11,074 bases of DNA from a bacterium (GTDB lineage: Bacteria > Margulisbacteria > Marinamargulisbacteria > JAAEMD01), in contig JAAEMD010000308.1 in the NCBI GenBank assembly GCA_024225875.1, positions 1-11,074 of the forward strand, read 5' to 3'. Made by a program: the position numbers and the translations under genes. How positions within the stretch are numbered: the first letter of the stretch is position 1; each line of letters starts with the position of its first letter. Below are positions 1 through 6,230 of the stretch, one piece after another. The notes beneath the pieces were generated by a model. It saw only the letters and a list, made by a program, of their open reading frames with translations, searched no databases and was not told the DNA's origin.

Positions 1-8
1 TTTTACCT

Positions 9-560
9 TTATTTTGTGCCTGTGAACATGGTTTGCTGGGCTGCGTCAGCAAGCCCTATATATTCTATATTATTTAATAATACACCTCTATATATATTTT
101 CACTGGTAAAATCTTTTGCAAATTTTTGCGAAACAAACTTTAAGAAGAACATCGTATGTAATAATTCAGGCACTATGCTGTTTTTCAATTCGTCAACACT
201 TTTTAGAGCTGCTGTCTTAAAAAATTCTACCACTTTTTTTCTTACTAAGTCGGATTCATCATGAGTATTGCAAAATAACCGTAATATCAACAGTTCATTG
301 TTTGAAATTTTCTCACTGCTCTCCCATTTAGTGTTGTTTTTCATAACATCACTATGAAATTGAGGGCCAGTATACTCCCCTTTTTTGCCGCTTACTATAA
401 TGAACTTGCTGGAATGTTTTATTTCTGTAACTAAGATATTCCAATAATCTTTGGAGATAATCTTCCGCACCTCTTTTTTGACACTATGGTATACTGGTTT
501 TATATACTGAAGATTTTCATAAGATTTTAGATCATAAAAATAATATGTATTTTCATTCAA
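9..560 (-). CDS. Hypothetical protein, 5' end uncertain
   Basis: I do not recognise this 183-residue protein and assign no function. It is soluble-looking and lysine/asparagine-rich, with no signal peptide or clear transmembrane segment; the second half looks mostly helical. The start at 560 is a TTG with no Shine-Dalgarno upstream. The same frame stays open for another 44 codons, to a TAA at 693-695, and those codons read like normal protein. They contain no ATG, GTG or TTG. An ATG at 699-701 lies in the same frame but is followed after one codon by that TAA. So the true start is a rare codon (an ATT at 639-641 has an AGAGG 5 nt or so upstream), or the gene has lost its 5' end. The inverted-repeat element at 724-840 begins about 30 bp further upstream, which would fit a gene broken by insertion or rearrangement. 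Being coding is likely; being intact is not established. Confidence 0.5.
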   Translation of the reverse strand: MNENTYYFYDLKSYENLQYIKPVYHSVKKEVRKIISKDYWNILVTEIKHSSKFIIVSGKKGEYTGPQFHSDVMKNNTKWESSEKISNNELLILRLFCNTHDESDLVRKKVVEFFKTAALKSVDELKNSIVPELLHTMFFLKFVSQKFAKDFTSENIYRGVLLNNIEYIGLADAAQQTMFTGTK

Positions 561-723
561 ATTATTTTTTAGTAACTTTGCTTTTGTAAAATCAATAGCT
601 TTATTTTTTGGATACGATGAATTTGAGATTATTTTTTTAATATCAGCACCTCTTACTTCGACAAAACATCTATCATTTTTAAAAGCTGTATATTAAAACA
701 TATTTTCTGCTTTACAGGTAGAC

Positions 724-840
724 TATAGCTGTTCCAAAATAAAATGTCCGACACATAAAGTTTTCAAATGACTTCGTTAATGTACGCCTGTACACTGCAC
801 TTCCCCATTTAAACGGACAGTTCAATTTGTACCAGCTATA
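724..840. mobile_element. MITE-like element or IS remnant with 27-bp inverted repeats
   Basis: Positions 724-750 and 814-840 are inverted copies of each other at 21 of 27 positions. They share the outer eight bases TATAGCTG and the inner TGTCCG. The 117-bp unit lies between a gene and a divergent operon and encodes no transposase. On the minus strand it holds a 14-codon reading frame from ATG at 806-808 to TGA at 764-766 (MGKCSVQAYINEVI). This could be a chance frame or the edge of a deleted parent element. An internal hairpin TGTAC-GCCT-GTACA sits at 781-794. Terminal inverted repeats plus lack of coding capacity suggest a non-autonomous element or a collapsed insertion sequence. The outermost TATA is self-complementary, so it could be repeat or a target duplication. 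No family is assigned. Confidence 0.55.
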
Positions 841-1144
841 TATTTTTTTACTTGCCGATCCCATTTATTTTTGAATTTTAAAAATATAGATATATTTTAT
901 GCTGAGTCTAACATTATTGTTAATCATAATAATTCATCTCACATTTAAAATAAATGACTATTTTCACTTCCATTTATTCAGATATTCTGGTTTTTTCTAT
1001 TTAGCAGTTAATGCTTTTTATTACTTTATTGCTTCTCATTCCCTGCTTAAGGATTGGTGATATTATAAAAACACTCCTCAAAAAAACTTCTTTATGGTTA
1101 AATTTAGATATTAATTATATTAAGATTAATTATATTTAAATTTC
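841..1144. other. AT-rich intergenic region, no gene seen
   Basis: This stretch separates the minus-strand hypothetical gene and the inverted-repeat element from the plus-strand operon that starts at 1185. I see no reading frame of useful length, no RNA gene and no convincing -35/-10 pair. It contains a 12-bp direct repeat, ATTAATTATATT, at 1110-1121 and 1125-1136 (period 15). That repeat sits immediately upstream of the first ribosome-binding site and could be part of a promoter or a regulator site. Confidence 0.5.
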
Positions 1145-1188
1145 AGGAGTTGTATATGAGTTATATAAAATACAGGGGCAATATATGA
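1145..1188 (+). promoter_or_regulatory. Duplicated ribosome-binding site with 10-codon upstream ORF
   Basis: An AGGAG (1145-1149) lies 6 nt before an ATG at 1156. That ATG opens a 10-codon frame (MSYIKYRGNI) ending in TGA at 1186-1188, which overlaps the ATG (1185-1187) of the following gene as ATGA. Exactly 29 bp downstream the pattern recurs: AGGGG (1174-1178), 6 nt, ATG at 1185, then a similar coding start (MSYIK versus MNYIE). Over 26 bp the copies agree at 20 positions. Because 29 is not a multiple of three, the two starts are in different frames. It could be a leader peptide that couples or limits translation of the downstream gene, or a neutral tandem duplication. Confidence 0.45.
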
Positions 1189-1925
1189 ATTATATAGAAA
1201 TTGTTCCCAGGAAAATGGAAACTTTTGTAGAATATATGAGGCAGCTTATGCTTAAGTATCCTGAAATATCAGGTGCAAATATTCCGGATATTTACCGGTT
1301 GGATCTAAGAAGTTATGATGTGGCCGGGGTATTGCTCGATGCTGGAATTAAGGCAATTCCTCATTTCAGAAGCATCGCTCAGTCTATTGAAGATGCAATA
1401 TCAATTTTAGAAGACCTGATACCTAGAGGATTAGATGAAATATTAATTATTAAGGGCGATAATCCTGAAAGTGTTAAAATTAATACTTTTCCTGTATCGT
1501 CCATAACATTTTTGAAAAAGATAAAGAAACGATTTCCCAGCTTAAAAGTTCACTGTGCACTTGACCCTTATCGTAATTCATTTAAAAAAGAACTGGAGTA
1601 CTGTCAAATGAAGCTGGATGCAGGAGCCGATGGTTTTTTTACACAGGCGTTGTTTGATATAGATCTGGCAAGGATATATATGGAACAATTATCAGGTGTG
1701 AAAATTTACTTTGGTCATTCACCTGTACTAACAGACAGCTCAAAGCATTACTGGGAAACTACTAATAGTGCTATATTTCCAGCTAATTTTAAAAAAGATA
1801 TGAAAACTAACTGTAATACAGCTAAACAACTAATAGAGTTAGCAGATAACAATAATCATCATACTTATCTCATGCCTATTTTAGCACCTGTTGATGAGTA
1901 TTTATCAGGAATCTTTGGAGGATAG
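1185..1925 (+). CDS. Methylenetetrahydrofolate reductase-like protein (short, divergent)
   Basis: A 246-residue protein of the FAD-dependent methylenetetrahydrofolate reductase (MetF) TIM-barrel family. In known members the enzyme reduces 5,10-methylene-THF to 5-methyl-THF in the cytoplasm. Visible landmarks are EIVPR at 5-9 (family FEFFPP-like start with the catalytic Glu), IIKGD at 88-92 (family LRGD with the Asp near the flavin) and KLDAGADGFFTQALFD at 143-158 (family K-DAGAD-F-TQ-FFD). Putative equivalents of E. coli Glu28, Asp120 and Gln183 are Glu5, Asp92 and Gln154, with similar spacing. It is shorter than the usual 280-300 residues. The usual GIMPI-type segment reads GHSPV (177-181) and is not followed by the typical Asn-Phe. 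The ATG at 1185 has AGGGG 6 nt upstream. It is coupled to the next gene, whose ATG follows the stop after 2 bp. Folate specificity is inferred from the family; a changed substrate is possible. Confidence 0.75.
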   Translation: MNYIEIVPRKMETFVEYMRQLMLKYPEISGANIPDIYRLDLRSYDVAGVLLDAGIKAIPHFRSIAQSIEDAISILEDLIPRGLDEILIIKGDNPESVKINTFPVSSITFLKKIKKRFPSLKVHCALDPYRNSFKKELEYCQMKLDAGADGFFTQALFDIDLARIYMEQLSGVKIYFGHSPVLTDSSKHYWETTNSAIFPANFKKDMKTNCNTAKQLIELADNNNHHTYLMPILAPVDEYLSGIFGG

Positions 1926-1927
1926 TT

Positions 1928-2938
1928 ATGTTGTTTGAAAAGCTGGCACGGCAAGGTGCAGATTTTTTAGGTGTGAAATATCCGATAATATGTGGGGCTA
2001 TGACCTGGGTTAGCGATTTTGACCTGGTAAAAGCTGTGAGTAAAAATGGAGCTTTTCCTGTTTTGGCAGGCGGTAACATGACACCTGAGTTTTTTGAGAA
2101 AGAAGTTGACAGGTGCATAGAAGAAATAAAGCTTCCTTTTGCAGTTAACTTAATTACAATAGCACCAAACTATAAAGTTCAACTTGAAATTCTTCAGACA
2201 AAAAAAGTTCCTTTTATAGTTTTTGCCGGGAGCTTCCCTAAAAAGACGGATATTGAGAAAATGAAGAATACTGGCAAAAAAACAATGTCTTTTGCATCAG
2301 ATAAGAGAATTGCTGCTCAACAGATCAGGTTTGGAATAGATTCTTTAATACTGGAAGGAAGTGAGGCAGGCGGCCATATAGGTCAGGTATCTTTGATAGT
2401 ATTACTACAACAGGTACTCTTTGATTTTCGTGAAGTTCCGATTTTTGTTGGCGGGGGAGTAGCCACTGGTAAAATGATAGCTCATTTATTGTCAATGGGA
2501 GCGGCCGGATGTCAGCTTGGGACAAGGTTTGTTATGACTGATGAATGTAATGCCCATGATAAATTCAAACAGGCTTTTATTAAAGCCAGAGCAAGACATG
2601 CAGTCGCTACACCGCAATATGATTCTAAGCTGCCTGTAGTTGCAGTAAGAGCATTGAAAAATAAAGGTATGGAAGAGTTTGGCAGGCTGCAGCTGCAGTT
2701 GATTAAGGAACTGGGTGCAAAAAAGATAAGTAGAGAAAAAGCTCAGTTTGAAGTTGAGCGTTTTTGGATAGGTGCATTAAGGAACGCTGTAATAGATGGG
2801 GATATTGATGAGGGATCTCTAATGGCTGGTCAGAGTGTTGGGCTGATGGATGAAGTATTACCTATGAAAGCAGTAATTAATAACCTGGTAGAAGAGGCCT
2901 GTACGGAACTGGAACGTATAAAGGATAGCCTTAAATAA
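1928..2938 (+). CDS. Nitronate monooxygenase / FabK-type enoyl-ACP reductase family flavoprotein
   Basis: A 336-residue FMN-dependent TIM-barrel protein of the NPD/FabK family, which holds nitronate monooxygenases and FabK-type trans-2-enoyl-ACP reductases. The N-terminus carries YPIICGAM (19-25). LEGSEAGGHIG (142-152) holds the family's catalytic His at 150. PIFVGGGVATG (171-181) and the following MGAAGCQLGTRF (190-201) are the phosphate-binding part of the barrel. LMAGQSVGLM (298-307) is the conserved C-terminal signature. Length is ordinary for the family. Its ATG lies 2 bp after the upstream stop, and its ribosome-binding site GGAGG (1917-1921) lies inside the end of the upstream gene, so the two are co-translated. 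The sequence does not decide between nitronate oxidation and enoyl reduction. Pairing with an MTHFR-like gene rather than fatty-acid synthesis genes argues mildly against a plain FabK role. Confidence 0.82.
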   Translation: MLFEKLARQGADFLGVKYPIICGAMTWVSDFDLVKAVSKNGAFPVLAGGNMTPEFFEKEVDRCIEEIKLPFAVNLITIAPNYKVQLEILQTKKVPFIVFAGSFPKKTDIEKMKNTGKKTMSFASDKRIAAQQIRFGIDSLILEGSEAGGHIGQVSLIVLLQQVLFDFREVPIFVGGGVATGKMIAHLLSMGAAGCQLGTRFVMTDECNAHDKFKQAFIKARARHAVATPQYDSKLPVVAVRALKNKGMEEFGRLQLQLIKELGAKKISREKAQFEVERFWIGALRNAVIDGDIDEGSLMAGQSVGLMDEVLPMKAVINNLVEEACTELERIKDSLK

Positions 2939-2966
2939 AAAACTCGCACTAAAGGGTGCGAGTTTT
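2939..2966. terminator. Bidirectional rho-independent terminator
   Basis: A perfect 11-bp stem, AAAACTCGCAC (2939-2949) with GTGCGAGTTTT (2956-2966), closes a 6-nt loop directly after the stop codon at 2936-2938. On the plus strand the stem ends in TTTT; on the minus strand it ends in a run of six T. The convergent etfA ends at 2994, so one hairpin can terminate both operons. Confidence 0.88.
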
Positions 2967-2993
2967 CTGGTATTACTACTTTTTTTACTTATC

Positions 2994-4178
2994 TTATTTT
3001 TTATATTCTTTGATCAATTCAGGTATAACTTCGAATAGATCGCCTACAATACCATAGTCAGCCACTTTAAATATGGGAGCGTCAGGATCTTTATTGATAG
3101 CAATAATAATGTCAGATGACTGCATTCCTGCAAGGTGCTGTATCGCCCCTGATATTCCACAGGCAATATATATTTTTGGTTGTACAGTTTTGCCTGTCTG
3201 ACCAACCTGGTGATAATGTGGAATCCATTCTGAGTCTACTGCAGCACGTGAAGCTCCGACTACCCCGCCAAGAGTATCTGCAAGCTCTTTGATTAATTTG
3301 AAATTATTACTATTTTGCAGGCCTCTACCCGCAGATACAATAACATCGGCTTCTGAAAGATTTACATTCTGGGTTGTTTCGTAAATAATGTCATTAATTA
3401 CCAGGCGGAAATCCTTTTTTTCGAATTTCACTTCCAGTTCTTCAATATTACAGTTTTTTTTGCTGCTTTGAACTTTTTTCATTACATTAGGCCTTACAGT
3501 AGACATTTGAGGCCTGTGGTCCGGGCATATTATAGTTGCCATAATATTGCCTCCAAAAGCAGGTCTTGTTTGAAGCAGTAAATTATTTTCTAAATCTATA
3601 TCCAGTTCTGTGCAATCTGCTGTCAGCCCTGTATTAAGCCTGACTGCAGCTCTTGCTGCCAGATCCCGGCCAATGGTTGATGCTCCGAACAGCATTACGT
3701 CGGGCTTATACTTGTTAACATACTCTACTACAGCTCTTGTATATGGTTCGCATGAATACTTTGTAAGCTGGCTGTCATTTACTAAAACAGCGGTGTCAGC
3801 ACCGTATTTGCAGCACTCGTCAACAAGTTTTTTTATATCATTACCAATTAAAAGGGCTTGTAAATCTGTATTTAGTTTGTCAGCAAGTTTACGACCTTCC
3901 GACAGCAGTTCTCTGGCCACGTCCTGTAGTTCATTATCTCTGCTTTCAGCATATACGGCAATGCCTTTATACCCTGAAATATCCTGGACTTCTTTTTTTG
4001 GTTTTACATCTAAGATGATAGCTTTGACCCTGCAGGAAGGAACACAGGCTCCACACAGCTTGCATTCTTCCATGTTTATAACAGCGAGCTTATCAAGCAT
4101 TGTAATTGCACCAAAAGGGCAATCCTTAACGCATTTGGTACAACCTGTACATTTATCAATATCAATTCTTATACTCAT
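2994..4178 (-). CDS. etfA: Electron transfer flavoprotein alpha subunit with N-terminal 2x[4Fe-4S] ferredoxin domain
   Basis: EtfA carries the FAD that exchanges electrons with partner dehydrogenases. The N-terminal 60 residues form a bacterial ferredoxin domain with two CX2CX2CX3C motifs: Cys 10, 13, 16, 20 and Cys 39, 42, 45, 49. The EtfA body follows, with the FAD-binding C-terminal domain shown by SAGRG (282-286), GQTGKTVQPKIYIACGISG (326-344) and NKDPDAPIF...ADYGIVGD (362-380). Ferredoxin-fused EtfA is known from CarE (caffeyl-CoA reductase complex) and LctC (lactate dehydrogenase complex) of Acetobacterium. There it belongs to flavin-based electron bifurcation or confurcation. I chose the ATG at 4178 (394 residues) because GAGGTAGG lies just upstream; a TTG two codons earlier (4184) is also open. 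The gene follows etfB by 32 bp and ends just before the terminator at 2939-2966. Confidence 0.95.
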   Translation of the reverse strand: MSIRIDIDKCTGCTKCVKDCPFGAITMLDKLAVINMEECKLCGACVPSCRVKAIILDVKPKKEVQDISGYKGIAVYAESRDNELQDVARELLSEGRKLADKLNTDLQALLIGNDIKKLVDECCKYGADTAVLVNDSQLTKYSCEPYTRAVVEYVNKYKPDVMLFGASTIGRDLAARAAVRLNTGLTADCTELDIDLENNLLLQTRPAFGGNIMATIICPDHRPQMSTVRPNVMKKVQSSKKNCNIEELEVKFEKKDFRLVINDIIYETTQNVNLSEADVIVSAGRGLQNSNNFKLIKELADTLGGVVGASRAAVDSEWIPHYHQVGQTGKTVQPKIYIACGISGAIQHLAGMQSSDIIIAINKDPDAPIFKVADYGIVGDLFEVIPELIKEYKK

Positions 4179-4210
4179 CCGCAACCTACCTCTAAAATAA
4201 ATTATTTAAA

Positions 4211-4993
4211 CTATATTTTTAATTCCTTTAGTTTGCCAGCCAGTTTTGCAGCTGTTTCTGATGGATCGCCAGTAAAAATTTCGTTGCTGGCTTTAACTGG
4301 AGGTGTAAATATCTTTACTACCTTAGTTGGAGATCCATTAAGACCTGTTTTATTTTCGTCTGCTTCTAAATCTTCTGTATCCCATACTGTTATTTCTGCA
4401 GATTTAGCCTTCATTTTACCTTTGAGTGAGGGATACCTGGGCTCATTTATTTCTTTTGTAACAGTTACGACAGCTGGTAATTCTGTTTCGATTTCTTCAT
4501 AGCCATTTTCAATTACTCTTTTAACTTTTAACCTGTTCTCTTCATAACCGATTTCTTGAGCAAAAGTTATTTGAGGGATGTCAAGGAACTCGGCAATACC
4601 CGGGCCAACCTGGGCCGTGTCTCCGTCAATTGCCTGTTTTCCACAAATAATAAGGTCATAGTTTTCTATTTCTTTTATAGCTTGAGCTAATGTATATGAT
4701 GTTGCCCAGGTATCTGCTCCAGCAAAAGAACGGTCAGATGCCAGAACAACTTCATCGGCACCCATAGCTACGGCCTGTCTTAATGCATCCTTAACCTGAG
4801 GAGGCCCCATACTGACTACAATAACGCGGGCACCAAACTTCTCTTTTAACTGTAGAGCGGCTTCAAGTGCGTTTTCATCAAATGGGTTAATAATACTGGG
4901 AACCCCTTCCCTTATAAGGGTATTTGTTTCTCTGTTTATCTGAACTTTGTCAGTGTCTGGAACCTGTTTTATGCATACGATTATATTTTTCAT
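4211..4993 (-). CDS. etfB: Electron transfer flavoprotein beta subunit
   Basis: A 260-residue EtfB, the partner of EtfA. In ordinary Etfs it binds AMP; in bifurcating Etfs the same place holds a second FAD and the subunit takes electrons from NADH. The family signature is clear: MKNIIVCIKQVPDT at the N-terminus, ADTWATS (93-99), CGKQAIDGDTAQVGP (117-131) for the nucleotide phosphate, and RYPSLKGKMKAK (186-197) near the C-terminus. Length matches the family. Its ATG overlaps the stop of the acyl-CoA dehydrogenase gene by 4 bp (ATGA at 4990-4993), so translation is coupled and complex formation is very likely. Whether the second site holds FAD or AMP cannot be settled by eye; the ferredoxin-fused partner favours a bifurcating type. 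Confidence 0.96.
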   Translation of the reverse strand: MKNIIVCIKQVPDTDKVQINRETNTLIREGVPSIINPFDENALEAALQLKEKFGARVIVVSMGPPQVKDALRQAVAMGADEVVLASDRSFAGADTWATSYTLAQAIKEIENYDLIICGKQAIDGDTAQVGPGIAEFLDIPQITFAQEIGYEENRLKVKRVIENGYEEIETELPAVVTVTKEINEPRYPSLKGKMKAKSAEITVWDTEDLEADENKTGLNGSPTKVVKIFTPPVKASNEIFTGDPSETAAKLAGKLKELKI

Positions 4994-6153
4994 CTTTTCT
5001 TAGACGCAGCCTCCTTGATTAAGCCTGATGCAATCACATTTCTTTGTATCTGGTTTGTACCTTCATATATTTGAGTTATTTTGGCGTCACGCATCATTTT
5101 TTCAACAGGGTACTCTTTCATATATCCGTAGCCTGCAAGGATTTGTACTGCATCTGTTGTTACTTTCATTGCCATATCTGATGCAAATGTTTTTATCATT
5201 GCAGAAACTTTGGAGTAATCTTTTATGTTGCCGCTGTCAATAGCTCTGGCCACAGAGTATATAAATGATCTGGCGGCCTCAACTTGAATAGCCATATCTG
5301 CAAGCATATGCTGCAAAGACTGAAAAGTAATGATAGGTTTGCCAAACTGAATCCTTGTTCTGGCATATTCTATTGACTCATCCAGTGCGCCCTGGGCGAT
5401 TCCAAGGGCTTGAGCTGCAATGCCAGGTCTTGTTGAGTCCAGGGTTTTTAGTGCAACAATAAAGCCCAGACCTGTTCTACCAAGTACATTTTCTTTTGGA
5501 ATACGGCAATCTTCAAAAATCAGTTCTCTGGTAGCTGAAGCACGAATTCCCATTTTATCTTCTTTTTTGCCGAAAGAAAAACCGGGAGTTCCTTTCTCTA
5601 CAATAAAGGCAGTTGCGCCACGGCTTCCTTTTTCGGGGTTAGTCATTGCTATTACAGTGTAGATTTCTGCTTCTCCACCGTTAGTTATCCATTGTTTTGT
5701 TCCGTTAAGGATATAATGGTTTCCGTCAAGTACTGCTCTGGTTTTCATGGCGCTGGCATCAGATCCGGCATCTGCTTCAGTAAGACCAAAGGCCGCTAGT
5801 TTTGTTCCGGCTGCTATATCAGGAAGGTATTGTTTCTTTTGTTCTTCGTTACCAAATAATAAAATTGGATAAGAGCCCAGTGCGCTGGCAGCAAAGGTAA
5901 CTCCAACACCACCACAGACTCTGGATATTTCTTCTGTAGCAAGACAAAACTCAAGTCCGCCACCACCAAAACCGCCGTACTGCTCAGGTATATATAAGCC
6001 GCAAAGGTCTGCTTCTGAGAATAGCTTCATTATTTCCCATGGGAAATTACCTTTTTCATCTAATTCGGATCGAACAGGTTTGACTTTTTCTTCAGAAATC
6101 TGACGAGCGAGATCTCTTATCATTATCTGTTCTTCAGTTAATTGATAATCCAT
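4990..6153 (-). CDS. Acyl-CoA dehydrogenase (Etf-linked, CarC/Bcd-like)
   Basis: A 387-residue FAD-dependent acyl-CoA dehydrogenase of full family length. Landmarks are AFGLTEADAGSD (121-132), WITNG (155-159) for FAD contacts, RIQFGKPI (267-274), QILAGYGYMKEYPVE (337-351), and IYEGTNQIQR (362-371) with the catalytic base Glu364 in the short-chain/butyryl-CoA position. Known relatives oxidise acyl-CoA to enoyl-CoA, or run in reverse as NADH-dependent enoyl-CoA reductases when tied to a bifurcating Etf. The gene is first in an ACAD-etfB-etfA operon, the order of carCDE. GGAGG lies about 6 nt before the ATG, and a promoter lies at 6201-6228. No thiolase, crotonase or hydroxyacyl-CoA dehydrogenase is nearby, so the substrate (crotonyl-CoA, an aryl-acrylyl-CoA or another) is open. 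Confidence 0.95.
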   Translation of the reverse strand: MDYQLTEEQIMIRDLARQISEEKVKPVRSELDEKGNFPWEIMKLFSEADLCGLYIPEQYGGFGGGGLEFCLATEEISRVCGGVGVTFAASALGSYPILLFGNEEQKKQYLPDIAAGTKLAAFGLTEADAGSDASAMKTRAVLDGNHYILNGTKQWITNGGEAEIYTVIAMTNPEKGSRGATAFIVEKGTPGFSFGKKEDKMGIRASATRELIFEDCRIPKENVLGRTGLGFIVALKTLDSTRPGIAAQALGIAQGALDESIEYARTRIQFGKPIITFQSLQHMLADMAIQVEAARSFIYSVARAIDSGNIKDYSKVSAMIKTFASDMAMKVTTDAVQILAGYGYMKEYPVEKMMRDAKITQIYEGTNQIQRNVIASGLIKEAASKKR

Positions 6154-6200
6154 GCTTTTCCTCCAGGTTTTTTGTATGATTTTTTTTAGTATAAAAAGCT

Positions 6201-6228
6201 ATTATACCCTCTTGTATAAAAGACGCAA
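6201..6228 (-). promoter_or_regulatory. Sigma-70-type promoter of the ACAD-etfBA operon with overlapping inverted repeat
   Basis: Reading the minus strand, TTGCGT (6223-6228) is followed after 16 bp by a perfect TATAAT (6201-6206), about 48 bp before the dehydrogenase ATG. An inverted repeat TTATAC-CCTCTT-GTATAA (6202-6219) spans the -10 and spacer, as an operator would. An 8-bp direct repeat AAAGCTAT (6195-6202 and 6227-6234) brackets the site. The promoter is well supported by fit to consensus; repressor binding is inference. Confidence 0.6.
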
Positions 6229-6230
6229 AG

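Noticed and set aside
16..264. An 82-codon plus-strand frame at the window start
   Set aside because: It overlaps the minus-strand hypothetical gene, which has the longer and more protein-like frame extending to 692.
764..808. The 14-codon MGKCSVQAYINEVI frame as a real peptide gene
   Set aside because: It lacks a convincing ribosome-binding site and lies wholly inside the inverted-repeat element; more likely a chance frame or transposon relic.
1110..1136. Two copies of ATTAATTATATT with period 15 as a start of a repeat array
   Set aside because: There are only two copies in very AT-rich DNA, with no further units; at most a regulator site, not a CRISPR or satellite.
3610..4200. A 196-codon open frame on the plus strand
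   Set aside because: It lies entirely opposite etfA, whose ferredoxin and FAD motifs are unmistakable; the antisense translation is serine- and leucine-rich with no domain and no ribosome-binding site.
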